A stretch of DNA of 64,000 bases, taken from positions 73,604,869-73,668,868 of the forward strand of contig CM063502.1 in assembly GCA_032207245.1 (NCBI GenBank). The letters run 5' to 3'. This document shows positions 1 through 14,094 of this stretch, in pieces. This stretch comes from Pardosa pseudoannulata (Eukaryota; Arthropoda; Arachnida; Araneae; Lycosidae). The notes beneath the pieces were generated by a model. That model did not search any database, was not told where the DNA came from, and saw only the letters and a list, made by a program, of their open reading frames with translations. The position numbers and the translations under genes were made by a program. The number at the start of each line of letters is the position of its first letter. Position 1 is the first letter of the stretch.

Positions 1-2284
1 ATCATTTCAACCATTAAACCTACTTAGCTTACCTATAACACTAAAAAGTAAAAATACTTTTTACATTTGTAGTCATAATGTAGAAAACAAATGGGTTTTA
101 ATTTATATGGAAGATAAAACCACTTTATTTGGTATGTAAATATTATTCTTGCATGAATAAAAACGTACTTTTCCTATTTTGTAAAAGATCAAAGAGTCTT
201 TGTGATACCATTTTTATGAACAATAATGAAATTTGAGACCCAAGAGTGAAAATAGTTCCATTTGTAGCTCATATTTTACATACAAATTCTGCTTGTTAGA
301 AAAATTCTAAGTTAGGTTTTATGTATTCAGTTAGGAATCAATTTCAATTATAAATAGAGTTATGTATATTTTAATGAAATCCAATGTTTACAGATCTTCC
401 AAAAATTATAGCTATAAATATTTAAAAATGTAATCAAAAGATAGCAACATAAAAATTACTTTAACATGCTTATTTACTTGTTCTTTGTGATTATTCACTA
501 CTTTGGTTAATTTTAACGACATTTTACTTATTTAGTTCGTTAGTCTCTCATTGGAACAAACGCTTTTAAGACAGTGATATAAATAATAAAAAAGACCAGA
601 AAATGTATGCAGAATCAAATTTTATTATGTCTAGTTTAGTAAAAACTTTTAATTTGTATGTATAAACGTCGAAAACATTGAGTACACATCATCATAGAAC
701 GTCGAACTCCTTTGTTTGAACATCACAACAACATTACTACTGTTTGCCACCGTTGCCTACGGGTAACAACAAATAACACTTAATAATACTAGTAGACATG
801 GTAGATGATTACATATTATTATTCCCTTTGAGTAAAATACACTAATTTTCGTATATATAAAAAGATTTTTGTGTGTGCTTTTTTCGCTACTGTTAAAAAA
901 TTTTAGTTTTTTATGTTTGATAGTCTCTCATAAAAGAAAGAAAGACAATTTTAAGAAAATGATGTCTATATAAAATAGCAGTACTATCTAAGTCTTTCAT
1001 ATTAATATAGATTTGAAACACTTTCAGTAAATTAAAGACCACATATACCTGAAACAAAATAGATCGGATAAAAACTTTCGCCATCACACAGAAAATCACC
1101 TCATTCTTTATCAGGAATGGGATCCTAAACATAATCCGTTGTGCTTTAAATGCGTATAGATTGATGTATAATCAGGCCTTAAGGGCTGTCTTTCTGTATT
1201 TAGTATAATGCTGTTGAGGAAATCTCTAGAGGTAATTACGAATAGCCTTGTATATAAGTGGTATGCAAATTTTTAGGCAACTGTCATTCAAACAATTATA
1301 TTTCAATTTTCAGTCAAGTGATAATCAAATAGGTAAGCAACTGATATGTGATGTCAGTGTCCATGAGATTGAATTCCACTGTCAGCAATATAGATTGTAG
1401 TCATTCGCAGTTGATTTTAAACTGAAGTTTCCAGCTAGTAATTATCCTATATGTAGCAGAAAATATTCACCGTAACGCTCCTGACAAAATGAACTACGAA
1501 TATTTTTTTCTATTTTTACTAATTATCTATTGTAATCGCGAATATTTTCGCTGTTTAGATTTTAACGGAAAATCTCATTCTGATCATGCATGGATAAATT
1601 TTGGCAAGTTTTAGTGCCACATCACATCTATACATACATACATGGACTAGTTCTGAAACTACTCCACTGATTAAGTTCTTCCTGATTATTACTGTGCAGT
1701 TTTTATAACACTGCCTATTTTTTTAGAATGCTCAAGTAATAGCCTTCTTTCGTACCCACCCGCTGATAGGTTAAAGGACAAATGTAATTATGAACTGTGG
1801 ATGGCCAGATTACAGCGCTTGGAATACAGCACATGGGCAGTCAAACTTATACAATAAAGCATTCAATCATTCCGATTTTCTATAATCAAATGAATTTCTT
1901 TCACAACAATTTCTTTCTTCCTTCCCAATAGTTTTTTTCAGCAGTCAAGATAATTCCATTTGTCAAATACGAACAAAAGCATTATCCATCGACTATATCA
2001 TCTTCTGCGTTCGTGCTCCAAACACGTTGTGCTATAGTTTCGTGCTTCGGGTTTCCAAATCAGTAAGAGACAAAAAAAAAAAAGCATGGGAAAAGATCCT
2101 ATTGATGTCCATCGTATTTACAGACTGAGTATGCTAATGATTTTAATTTACTTTTCAGCGCAAAAGTTCCCTTTATTGTTTTGCTATAAAAGAGCTAATG
2201 AAACTAGGATTGTGTACAATAGATATCTGGTAGTAATGACTTGGTCTTGGGAATTGCCTCCTCCCTTCCCCCAGAAGCTACTCT
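1..2284. other. AT-rich sequence, nothing recognised
   Basis: No open frame here resembles a known protein and none is longer than about 75 codons. No TIR, long tandem repeat or tRNA-like block was recognised. It looks like ordinary intergenic DNA or very old repeat sequence. Confidence 0.6.
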
Positions 2285-2383
2285 TAAGGTGAATGAGACT
2301 GAAACCTAATTCTTAAACCGGTTCTGAACAGTTAAAACACCCATTCTATGAGTGATATTCGAACCCATTAACTCCGGTACCGA
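2285..2383 (-). repeat. SINE-like copy, head truncated
   Basis: Read on the minus strand, this contains a block close to 'ggtaccggagtt', then a B-box-like 'gggttcgaat', then a body with 'ggtttaag' and 'ggtttcagtctcatt'. The same order of blocks occurs at 5,160-5,323 (minus) and 7,895-8,112 (plus), so this is a member of the same dispersed family. The A-box part of the tRNA-like head is missing. The family assignment rests on alignment by eye. Confidence 0.5.
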
Positions 2384-2395
2384 CTTATTTGGTTT

Positions 2396-3365
2396 CTTTG
2401 GTTTGGTTTGCATGGTGTGTCACATCACATTTTTTAATAAATTTTTAAAATATCTCTTTTCAATATTGGATTGGAAAAGCAATTATTAAAGTCTTATGAA
2501 AACTTTTAAAACAATGGGAATCGTATTTTCTGCCATGTTTTCTTTGAGCGCGATTTTTATAAAAACAAAATTAGTTAATAGTGACATCGAAATTTTGCTA
2601 TTATGCTAGTATTGAAGATTATTTTGGAAGATTAATTTATTTAAATTAAATAAATTCATTTATATTTATGAGAAAAGAGAAGTATAAAGGGCAATACTTT
2701 AGAAATAAAAAGTAATATTCACCATAAAAGTACTTTATAATGCAAAAGTGCAACAAATTATACTTCAGAAAATTTACTATTTATATTTGCTATCCCATTT
2801 ATAACATAACAAAGGTGTTGTTTCGCTTTGAAGTGTTTAGACTAAAATTTAACTAAAGACATGCTCAAGGGATTTCTCGGTTACATAATGCGGATACTAA
2901 ATTCCCCAGTATTAATTAATTTCGACTCTAAGATATGTAATACCTTGACTACAGATGTGTGTGTTATACAGTGTCATTATGAATGTAACTCTCAAAATTG
3001 TTGCAACAGCTATTTCGTTTACGAAATAAAATGGTATGCACATATATAATTCCTAAATAACAATTTGAATCAAATATGTATTATTTTAATTATTAATTAT
3101 TACTTCCTTAGTCAAAATTTTTCAGAATAGGTCTGTTAAAAAATATATAAGAAAATGCAAAATTATTGTCATCATAATAACAAATGTAGGTTGTAAGATG
3201 TGTACGAGAATTGGAAATTTCAAATATGAAAAATTACATTTTGAAATAAAGTTACTTAGAAACAATAAATAATTAAATACAGATAAATTACAAATTGTCT
3301 TTTTTCCAATACATCTGGCAATACAGATAAATTTCTTTATTTCAAACATGGTTGCGAAGCTGTTA
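2396..3365. other. AT-rich sequence, nothing recognised
   Basis: Only short open frames (60-80 codons) without recognisable motifs are present. No repeat structure was identified. Confidence 0.55.
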
Positions 3366-3630
3366 CTCATTTAGCACTACCCGGAGAATACGTGTAGCTT
3401 AAGGAATCGGACGCGAGTAAAATTGCCGCAGTTGGGTCTTCGTAATTTAGAAGCAGAAACTATGTAGATGACTCCGTAGGCATGGCCAGAGGTATCGTTC
3501 GAAAGTGAAGAACATTGCAATCCCGAACCTATTTTACGGGTCTCGACCGTAATGAACACCGGGATCTTTGTCCGGCTAGAACATCGAACTCACAACCTTC
3601 CGGTATTGAGATCGATGACTCCCTTGAGTT
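3366..3630 (-). repeat. second SINE-like repeat (tRNA-like head)
   Basis: This is a GC-elevated island in AT-rich DNA. On the minus strand it starts near 'aataccggaaggttgtgag' followed by 'gttcgatgttc', which resembles the B box of a tRNA-derived promoter. It ends with 'ctccgggtagtgctaaatga'. The last 60 bp or so recur at 19,915-19,995 in the same orientation. It could instead be a fragment of a larger element. The tRNA origin is inferred from the B-box-like block only. Confidence 0.4.
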
Positions 3631-3639
3631 GTATAATAC

Positions 3640-4109
3640 TATTTGAAACACAATGCCGAACTATTTGAAAGACGAAAGAGATATTTTGGTATTCCAAGCA
3701 GCAAATTATTTCTAAAAATAATAATTCACTACAAACATAAATGACAACTTTACATAAGTTGTAGTGATCTGATATTTAATTATCAATTTATTTTCTGTCC
3801 TGACCATGGAGAAAGTGTACTAGTTATAATGGTAACAATACTACATTAAGCAAGAAAAATGATCCGGTAGAACAAAAACAAATTAAAATCTACAGTTAAT
3901 AAGAGAACCATGTTTAAATCTAGTAAGTAATAATACAAGTAACTCAAGTGCCTAAGCTTATTGTATAGCAAAATAATAAAATACACTTAAAGAATTAGCA
4001 GTACAAACAATATACAAGATATATTTACATGTTATAAAAATACAAAAAAAGTCAAAATGCTATGGAAAGCGTAAAACTCACTAAAAACAACGCAAAGGTA
4101 TTTCGAAAA
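3640..4109. other. AT-rich sequence, nothing recognised
   Basis: No coding or repeat signal was recognised between the SINE-like copy and the LINE fragment. Confidence 0.5.
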
Positions 4110-4345
4110 TTACAAACTTACAAATCCAAACTTAACTGAAACCATTTTTCCAGTATTAACTTGCTTAAAACTATCTGGAAGAAACATTTTCCTCTCGTCA
4201 TCAACAATTCTGCAATCTAATACAAGATGTTCCTCTGAACCCTTTTTGAAACCACACAAACAAGAAGCAGTTCACTAAAATAATCGAATCTGATGACAAG
4301 GAATATCATTAAGACCCATAAGAATTTGATTTATATAACATCTAA
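4110..4345 (-). pseudogene. LINE reverse transcriptase C-terminal tail (fragment)
   Basis: One minus-strand frame reads an 'NQILMGLNDIP' block, then two adjacent stop codons, then 'CLCGFKKGSEEHLVLDC', and ends at a stop at 4,110-4,112 after about 33 more residues. The C-x-C-G...E-H-L-x-x-x-C pattern is the cysteine/histidine motif found at the C-terminus of many non-LTR retrotransposon reverse transcriptases, after the thumb and RNase H region. Nothing upstream (4,350-4,500) was recognised as RT core, so only the last 75 residues or so survive. The two in-frame stops mark it as a dead relic. Clade cannot be assigned from so little. Confidence 0.55.
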
Positions 4346-4390
4346 AAAATATAATTACACAAAATGCAGCCAGTGTCCCGATATAATTAG

Positions 4391-5159
4391 ATGAAATACA
4401 ACCCTATTTTCCTTGATGAAAAAGAGTGCTTCCAAAAGTTATCAGAATTTTTTTTAATACTGATACAATTTTTGATTTTAGTGAGAACAAATATGTTCCT
4501 TCAAATAACTAATATTCAGTTTTCAATGAAGATTATGACAGTGTATCTGATTTCTCTGAATTTCATGTGCTGTGTAAAAAGCAAGAAAATCTATTCTGCT
4601 AACGCTCAAAACAAATTGTGAAAGAATCCAGAATTTATGAATCAAATAAAACCAATAAATCCAAAACCAGATGATGCGAAAACCTATTTTATTCCTTTGA
4701 GGAGGGGAGACAACAATAATTTTTTCATAAAAGTAATATGTGTAGAATTTTAGAACGTTATGTGTGTATGGACGTTTGGAGCCATATCGTTCAATCATAG
4801 AGATATTTAGAATTGGCATATACTTTGTGAATAGAAGCTTATTATAAATGGATCAATGTTTCAAAACTTAAATTTTCACTGAGTTAAAATCATATTCAAT
4901 TTCAAAGAAAGTGTGTGTTGTCAACGGCTTTAAAAAGGACTTGACGGTTATATAGAATATACATGCTCGAGGTTTATACCTTTCAAAATATGTCGAACTC
5001 AATAGTTCGACGTCTTTGGCAGTTCATAATCTTATGTAACTCTATGGCAAGAAATTGATTCAGATAAATTAAGAAGTTCTGGAAGTTGTAAAAACAAGAT
5101 CTAAATACCTTCATTTGAGTAATATAATCTTTCTTCTGACGTAGAGTATGTTTGGTTTG
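4391..5159. other. AT-rich sequence, nothing recognised
   Basis: Short open frames on both strands (76 and 98 codons) overlap each other and carry no motif. I regard them as chance frames. Confidence 0.5.
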
Positions 5160-5323
5160 GAATTCTACGGTCTACTGTTTTGTTACACGATGTCTAATGA
5201 GACCAGGATCTACTGCTTAAAGCCGATTTCGAACAGCTACGAACATCTCTGCCAGCTGTGGGATGTGAACCTATGAACTCCGGTACCGAAGAGCAGCTTC
5301 TACTATTCAGCCATCGTTCAGCT
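5160..5323 (-). repeat. tRNA-derived SINE-like copy
   Basis: On the minus strand the order is 'ctgaacgatggctgaatag' (A-box-like), 'cttcggtaccggagttcata', 'ggttcacatccc' (B-box-like), then a body containing 'ggctttaagcagtagatcc' and 'tggtctcatta'. Each block lines up with the plus-strand copy at 7,895-8,112. RNA polymerase III A and B boxes at tRNA-like spacing are the hallmark of tRNA-derived SINEs. Mobility is an inference from the copies in this window. Confidence 0.6.
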
Positions 5324-7079
5324 TTGAAGTAGAGTAAAAAGTTTATTAAAGATCAATTCCCTGCATAAAACCATAAAGTCAGTACCTAAGCTAATATAAC
5401 TATTGGGAGAAACATATAAAAATCAAAAAGAATACTTGCCTGCAACATTAGAAAAATTTCATTAAATAATTCAAAGGTCTAAAATTTGAATAAAAGTTCG
5501 AAAACTGATATTGATGCTATGCTGCTAATTACAGAAAATTATTCGAGAGGAGTTGAATTTAAATGTTAATGGATGTGGAGAAAAATGAGGTTTGAAAGAT
5601 ATAAGCAAACAAAAATATTTTCTCTGAGGAAAATTCTAATATAGAATACACTACACTAGTAAATCTGTAAACCACATATAATTTACTATTAATAAAATAG
5701 ATCATAACCAATGAATGCCCCATGAATAATAAGTTGTATGTATACAGTGCAGCCAGTGACCTTTTGCATCATATAAGTTATTGTCATTAAACGTAAATAA
5801 TATGAATTTTTTTCTCTTCATTATAGGGATCTAAATACAAATAAAATTCAGTTACGTAGCCTATTTCAATGGGCTTTATTAGACTTGGTACTAGGCTTTC
5901 CTACTCTAGTAGAATGAGTAATAAAAACAACAAATTCAGTTACAGATTTCACCCTGTATTCTTTGAATCCTTGCTATTTGTGCAGGTAGAATTTTCCCTA
6001 GAATTATTTTATCTAAGATTCAAATAAAAAGTAAATAAGTATATTTCTTCTTGATTTCTCAGAAAAATATTTTTGCTAAGTTTTGAAGAATCTACCGCAT
6101 CCCAAATCTCATTTTTAAAATACATATACCTTTCTGAGTTCCCTGACGTATTTTTACATTTATGTTCAACTTCATCGAAAGGAAAACAATTTCTTCAAGC
6201 AAATCTACTTTTTTAGTAAATGTAAGAAAAACTTTTCTAAAATACAGTGCAGGATATGATAAAAAATGTGCCTATTCATTTTTAACCAAAAGTAATGTTT
6301 ACCATTTCTAAATAATTTCTTTCAAAATATTTCACTGATTTATACTAAGTTAGAGAATAATCACGAAACCATTTATCGTATTGTTCGATCCAGGCAGTAT
6401 TAGAGCTATTGTGTGTTAAATAATATAGTACGGAAACGCAATTTCAAGACGGTTGCATTATTGTTTGCCCTCTATGTGAAAAGGAGAATGATATTTAACT
6501 CAAAATTATACAAGTTCTTTGAATGTGAAATTTACTAATAAAGACAGTCTATAAGATACTTATAATCTAGTAATTTACTATAAAACGAGTAATTTTTTTT
6601 ATTACCGAAAACAAGAAGATATTATTTCTAAGGTAGTAAAGGAAGTATACACATTGCGTGCGGGTACATTTCGCAACGAAATTGTACCGGGAGCGAGCGT
6701 TTTGTACGTAAATTTAATTATTCAGTTAAATCTCAATAGACTGAAAATTATTTTAGCCAACTTTTCGTATTTTATATTGAAATATATAAACAAATATATA
6801 AATAGAAATATATAAATAACAACCATAAGATTTTTGTAAACAAAAAATATATTTTTTAGTGGATAAATTTATAATAGTATCGTAAATATGAAAAATGAAA
6901 TAGAAATAGTAGTATATAGTTTTCATTTTTTCCCGTTCTGTGGTTCCGCATCGACTGATGTAAAAGCTAGATTTATTTGTCTAAATTTTTCCAGAATCTA
7001 TGTAGTAGACAAGAGCATTCGGCTTCATTTTCCTGTATGTACCGTTATTTTTGTACCCACAAACAAACTATGTTTGTAA
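5324..7079. other. AT-rich sequence, nothing recognised
   Basis: No protein or repeat family was recognised. A short GC-richer patch lies at about 6,655-6,710 without an interpretable motif. Confidence 0.5.
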
Positions 7080-7620
7080 GAGTCGCGTCCGCCTCTGTCG
7101 ATGGTCGGGCGAACTTTTATTCTTTTGAACAATTGAAAATGGCAGTATTGTACCAGTAATGGTCTTTTTGACGCACGGATGATTAGAGGAGTCAAGTGTG
7201 CCGTTTTTGTCAACGCACCGACATAGAAAATAAATTGTGCTTTGTGAGACCTCGTCGGCTGAGCACCAAAGGGCGTTTCGGCTACCCAAAAAGGTCAAAT
7301 AGGGGGGATATCGATCTCCCCTAAAACCGAGGTTTCCTGTTTGGAAAAAAAGAAGAGGAAAAGGACCTCCGGCTGAACTTTGATATGAGCAGGTTGTCTA
7401 GAGTGATCTCCTCTGTGGACAATAGGTTGCATCTACATTGCGTTGATTTGTTTTATTTAAAACGTTTCTTTTTCTGTTAAATAAATGAAGAGTTGTTAAG
7501 TTTGAAATCATCTACGGCTGATTATTTCGCCTCCATACCGGCTCCTTATACGAGACCCATGCTAAATCATATCCAAATGACCAGGGTATGAATTACAATT
7601 GGAAGTAGAAACATCGCAGA
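7080..7620. other. GC-elevated block, possible LTR relic
   Basis: This 0.5-kb block is clearly richer in G+C than its surroundings. Its second half contains 'gttaaataaatgaagag' (polyadenylation-signal-like) followed by 'ctgattatttcgcctcc', an arrangement seen near the 3' end of some LTRs. No second copy, primer-binding site or polypurine tract was found, and the boundaries are not defined. It may equally be another repeat. Overlapping short open frames on both strands have no recognisable domain. Confidence 0.2.
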
Positions 7621-7689
7621 CCACTCGGCGAGTGAACAATGTTGTTACACTAACCCGTACTAGTACGTATCCCGATCTCAAGTATCAAG

Positions 7690-7709
7690 TACACGTACTA
7701 GTACGTGTA
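7690..7709. repeat. 20-bp perfect palindrome
   Basis: The 20 bases centred on 'acgtactagtacgt' are identical to their own reverse complement. A 12-bp palindrome with the same core, 'cgtactagtacg', lies at 7,656-7,667. The pair sits just downstream of the GC-elevated block. Confidence 0.85.
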
Positions 7710-7894
7710 TCTCATACAATGTGTTAAGGTGTAGGTGATAAACTTCTATATCGTATGCAGAAAAAAATAACTTTTTATGGCACACACGGTACAGTAGCTA
7801 ATGATATCTAAAGTTAATAAACCTTATAACGATGTTTAAACATGCAGCCATATTCAAGTTTGGATTACATAATTATAGATTATTTAGCTTCCCA

Positions 7895-8112
7895 GGCCGA
7901 ACGATAGCCGAATGGTTAGGCCTCTGGTCTTCAGCACCGGAGTTCGTGGTTTCGAATCCCACTATGGCATGGATGTTTGTATCCCTTCGGAAACGTCTTT
8001 AAGCAGTAGCTCCCGGTCTCGTTACCTCTCGTGAGGAAAAAAGTAAACTGTATTGCTCCATACTAAACTGTATTCAGATAACAATAAATGTTCTTTTAAT
8101 TAGTACTGAAAT
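7895..8112 (+). repeat. tRNA-derived SINE-like copy with tRNA-like head
   Basis: The head has an A-box-like 'tagccgaatgg' at 7,905-7,915 and a B-box-like 'ggtttcgaatccc' at 7,948-7,960. Between them 'CTGGT-CTTCAGC-ACCGG' can fold as an anticodon-like stem-loop. No acceptor-stem partner is evident, so this is a tRNA-like SINE head and not a tRNA gene. The body ('ctttaagcagtagctcccgg') and the tail ('aaactgtattgctccatac') recur elsewhere: the body at 5,160-5,323 and 2,285-2,383, the tail at about 8,617-8,690. This is the most complete copy of the family here. Confidence 0.65.
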
Positions 8113-8535
8113 ATTGTTAAAAGTTTCTTTTTTTCCTGTCTTAAAACTGTAGTAATTTAGAGAGGTCACCCGATCATTTTTCACTTTAACCCTCCGAGTG
8201 GTACACAGAGGAAAAAAGTTAAAAAAACGCTAAAGTTTCATTGTGTAGTGAAAAGTGTTCTTGATTTTTACTTCACCCTTTATCGACTAGATGGAATCAA
8301 AACACACGTACTGTCCCTTTACTTCGGTATAATGGATATATAAATTACATTATAGATATAATAACATAAGTTCGTGAAGTCTCGAAGATCTAAAAATAAT
8401 GGTTCTAAAAGTACATAAAAATATTTTTAAGAGAATGATTTCTATCTTTTTTTCGAAAGTCATCCAAGCTATTTAAATGGTGCAATTATTTAATCTGTTA
8501 CAGCAAACGATACATCGAATAGGATTTACAGCCAT

Positions 8536-8690
8536 GGCTATCAGCGTCTTTTTGCCTCAAAGCGTAGGTGTGCAGTTCCTACAATCGACCTGACTCCTAC
8601 CTCAAAAAAAGGGGAAAACTGTATTGCTCCATACTAAATGTATATAACAATTGTTTTTAATTAGTCTGAAATATTGTACTAAACCCCTTT
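8536..8690 (+). repeat. SINE-like family, tail part of a second copy
   Basis: The tail 'aaactgtattgctccatac' and the following 50 bp or so match the 3' part of the copy at 7,895-8,112 with small indels. The tRNA-like head is not evident upstream. It could be a truncated insertion or a local duplication. Confidence 0.5.
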
Positions 8691-8699
8691 GGAGACATC

Positions 8700-9711
8700 A
8701 TATTTAATTGTACTCAACCGCTACTTTAAACTAGCGATAAAAATTTATTTCTGCTGTATAATTACAAATAAAATTTTATTACTAGACTACTAACTAAAGT
8801 TTTACTATTTCCACATAAATTAAAATATCCCTTTGGTAAAAATATGAAATACTTATTACTACGTATTTCTCATAGTCAGCGAAAGAAGAGCTAAATTTAC
8901 TTTTACCTTAACACCAATCATGCTTCCTTTTTTTTTCTTGAAAGAAATATTCAGTCTAAACAGAAAACTAATTTTATAAAATGAATACTGTTAGCATAAA
9001 TTTGCAAAATAAAAAATCAATATTTGCCTTATCATGTTTTTTCATATTTTTTTGCAAAAATAATATTAATATTAAATTAAATAATAATATATACTTATCT
9101 ATCTTTAAAATTACAGTAGCATAAATTACTAGAAAATATAAGAATAACTTAAATAACCGCGTTTTTACGGTGATAGATAATATTTATGCAACATATGCTT
9201 TTAAATCAATTTTATTCCGTCCAAACACTTCTGAGAGAGTAAAATTTCAAGATCGTTAAAATTTAATGTGGCATTAATAATGAGACTATCCATAATTTAG
9301 GTTGACTTCAATTTAGATTCTAATATTCTTGACTCAGTTTGTATTTGTGATGTGAATATTGGTCTAATTTTTGTCGTAAGTAATTTTGGGTATTATACGC
9401 TAAATTCCATAGTTTCTTCACAGATAATTTTAATAAAAATTTTAAGTACAATAAAAGCAATATTTTTTGCCTTTTGTAAAATTTTAAAATGAAACTTTTT
9501 TAAAGCAGAAGATTAGTAAATTATATAAAGTATAAAAATATGAATAAATTTGAGTTAAATTCAGCCCTGAGTTCCAATGACCTGAAAACTTTTTTCTGTA
9601 TTAAAGGAAAAGAAATTTTGAGGTATAACTTTGGAAAGAATAAGTTGAGATCATTTTATGTGCCTTATATACTAGCAGTTCAAACCAGATGTGACAAAAT
9701 GCCCAGTCGGT
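8700..9711. other. AT-rich sequence, nothing recognised
   Basis: No coding, TIR or tRNA-like signal was recognised. Confidence 0.5.
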
Positions 9712-9713
9712 AA

Positions 9714-9796
<83 letters not shown>

Positions 9797-9815
9797 TATG
9801 TGTGTGTGTGTAAAT
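9712..9815. repeat. (CA)n(TA)n(TG)n compound microsatellite
   Basis: A short CA run is followed by about 70 bp of TA and then by a TG run. The translated 'YIYIYI' frame across it is not a gene. Confidence 0.95.
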
Positions 9816-10184
9816 GAAAAAATTGTTTGGACTTTATACAAATCCATAACTTTTGACAGATTTTGCACAAACTTCGTACACTTAGGATATACATAAACAT
9901 TGTCCACATTAAAAAGTTATCAAACCACTTCTATTTGCTACACCACTTCATTATCTTGGGGTTTTTTTTTATTGTAATCCACAAGCAATTTTCAAATGCA
10001 AGACTGTTTTACGTCATTAATTCAAACGTTATTTTCACATTCATTGGCATGCAATAATTTTCTCGATGATAATTTAATACTTTATAATTTATCTAAAAAT
10101 GAAGAAACTTCATTATTTACTCTATAGTATTAAAAAATTCGTCTGGAGTTATTTTAGATTTCAGTTTTTCTAAAAGTAAGGTAG

Positions 10185-10410
10185 TCCAGAAATAATTATA
10201 CATTGCCTATACTGGGAATCATTGAAATATTTTATGTCATCCTGTTGCTTAACTATGGGATTTCTTTTAATTTTAAATTTAATCCTCGATTAGTTTTTGC
10301 TTTCCTTTAAAAAAAGAAAGGGGGCTTTGCCTGTTATGTCCTAATATATATTATTCACTTTATCACTTTCTTTATAGTAGCGTCCTGATTTTCTGTTGCT
10401 GGCGTCCTGA
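10185..10410 (+). repeat. dispersed repeat 'aatcctgttgcttaactat', copy 1
   Basis: This block is repeated immediately downstream at about 10,425-10,585. Related copies occur at 28,385-28,535 and 37,785-37,935, where they begin the two Y duplication blocks. Shared landmarks are 'attgaaatatttta', 'tcctgttgc', 'ttaatcctcgatta', 'atgtcctaatat' and 'ttattc...tttatag'. It carries no coding capacity. Confidence 0.65.
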
Positions 10411-10424
10411 TTTCTTGATTTCCT

Positions 10425-10585
10425 GTTGTGAAAAATCCTGTTGCTTAACTATAGGATTTGTTCTAATTTTAAATTTAATCCTCGATTAATTTTTGCTATC
10501 CTTTTAAAAAAGAAAAGGGACTTCACCTGTTATGTCCTAATATACATTATTCACTTTATTCATAGTGACGTTCTGATTTATCTAA
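10425..10585 (+). repeat. dispersed repeat, tandem copy 2
   Basis: It repeats the 10,185-10,410 block with moderate divergence ('aatcctgttgcttaactata', 'ttaatcctcgattaattttt', 'acctgttatgtcctaatata'). The two copies are direct and adjacent, so a local tandem duplication is the simplest explanation. Confidence 0.65.
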
Positions 10586-10589
10586 AATA

Positions 10590-11521
10590 TATGCTTAAAT
10601 TTTAATCTGTTGAAAACTACTTCCAAGTTTAAAACAGGGCTAGTAACATTTTAAATTTAAATTAGTTGTACAAGATATAATATATAAGTATTCAGAAATA
10701 TTAAGATGACTGAAAATTAGATTAAAAAATATTCATTGAATACAATACGATTTACAATACTATTATTTTTTTACTTATCCTTTTAAATTGCTGAATTCTT
10801 AAAAAAACTTAAATTACAATTGTTTCTGCTTTTTTTTATAAATTAATACTATCTTATATAACGGATTATTTGTTTTTATTCTTCTAATATGAAATTTTTT
10901 CATATATGCTATGCACTGACTAATAATATTGTATACCGAAAAACAGAAAGATGAATTTAATTCTGTAATAAAAAAGTAAAATAATATGTATTTCTAAAAG
11001 CCATCGCGTACTGAAAATGTAATGTACGTGTATTGTCCAATTACTTTTTAAGTACAACAAAGAAATTCTACGTTTTAATTTCCTTTTGTTTTACCCTTTA
11101 TGTCATTTGATGGAAGGCAAGAATAAAAACGGGGTACCTAGAATAATGTCTTTAAAATAATTAGGATAGCCTAGATTAGTATCGTAGACTTAGAAAAATA
11201 ATAGCAATATAAAACTGTCCTCAAAATATATATTCCCGGAAACAAGACCTTGAGTTAACAAACATTTTATGTGATATCGCAGAGATAAATATTGCAACTA
11301 ACGTTTGACAATCCTATTCATTTTCAGACTTTTCTGTACTACGTCTTCACAAAATTGATCTCTGAAAGCGTAGAATATCTTTTTTTCCCTACTTCAAAAG
11401 TAAAAAGCTGCGGCAATAATTTTCTCAGAAACACTCTGTCCTAATATTTTTAAATTATTATCATTATTTTTGTGTAAAAATGGTAAATAGCTTTAAAGGA
11501 ATTGCATTACTAAGTGGTTTT
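10590..11521. other. AT-rich sequence, nothing recognised
   Basis: No recognisable gene or repeat was found in this stretch. Confidence 0.5.
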
Positions 11522-11575
11522 GTATTTTTTTGTAGAGACATGAAACTTGTATTTTTTTGTAGAGACATGAAACTT
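11522..11575. repeat. 27-bp perfect tandem duplication
   Basis: Two identical adjacent 27-bp copies, each starting 'gtatttttttgtagagacat', occupy 11,522-11,548 and 11,549-11,575. Replication slippage or an assembly duplication could produce this. Confidence 0.9.
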
Positions 11576-11849
11576 TGCACGAATATGCATTGAAGAATAA
11601 GTAAAAATGTACAATATATTTTTAAACACTATAGGTATATTTATATATAAAATTCTACTGTCCGTGTGTTTGTAATAGAACTCCTTCTAAACGGCTAGAC
11701 TGATTTTGAGAAAATTTTGTGTATGCAATTAAGTTGATTCGAGAATGTATTAGATGCACAATTTCATCCGATAAAAAATGTTTTTTTTTTTATTAAAAAT
11801 ACAGAATTGCACCCTTTTATCGATTATTATAATGTCGTTTGAAACCCTT

Positions 11850-11945
11850 TGCTGCCGACGTATATGTGGCCCAGTGATCAGCGCAGTGGGCTTCAGTACG
11901 AGGAATCCCAAGAACGAACCGCCGTACAGGCATCGAGGGAATTTT
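11850..11945 (+). repeat. possible tRNA-like SINE head
   Basis: The block 'tggcccagtgatcagcgcag' followed by 'tgggcttcagtacgaggaat' and 'aagaacgaacc' has A-box-like and weak B-box-like elements at tRNA-like spacing and is GC-richer than its surroundings. No second copy was found in the window. It could be an unrelated GC-rich scrap. Confidence 0.25.
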
Positions 11946-12118
11946 AGTTTGATTTAATTACGCTTGTGATGGCTCCACTCGTGGTGACGTCAAGTATTGT
12001 AAAATAATTTTTTTCCTTGATTTTCCATTTAAATCGTCCAATTTATAATTTATTTTAAGACATTTTACAATTTTTGGATTTACAGCATTAAAACAGCATA
12101 CCGTCTGTCGGTCATCTA

Positions 12119-14026
<1,908 letters not shown>

Positions 14027-14091
<65 letters not shown>
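14027..14091. repeat. (TA)n array between two transposons
   Basis: About 65 bp of TA separates the mariner right end (14,026) from the hAT-like left end (14,092). Confidence 0.95.

Positions 14092-14094
<3 letters not shown>

Noticed and set aside
7080..7620. Solo LTR
   Set aside because: Only a polyadenylation-like signal and composition support it. Without a duplicate, a target duplication or TG...CA ends I kept it as a low-confidence block and not as an LTR call.
7905..7975. Functional tRNA gene at the A/B-box block
   Set aside because: The acceptor stem does not pair and the T arm is short by one base. The block is followed by a body shared with other repeat copies, so it is a SINE head.
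11640..11830. Helitron-like terminal sequence
   Set aside because: The 'ctgtccgtgtgtttgtaata' block reminded me of dispersed arthropod repeats, but no 3' hairpin with CTRR end or Rep/helicase sequence was found.
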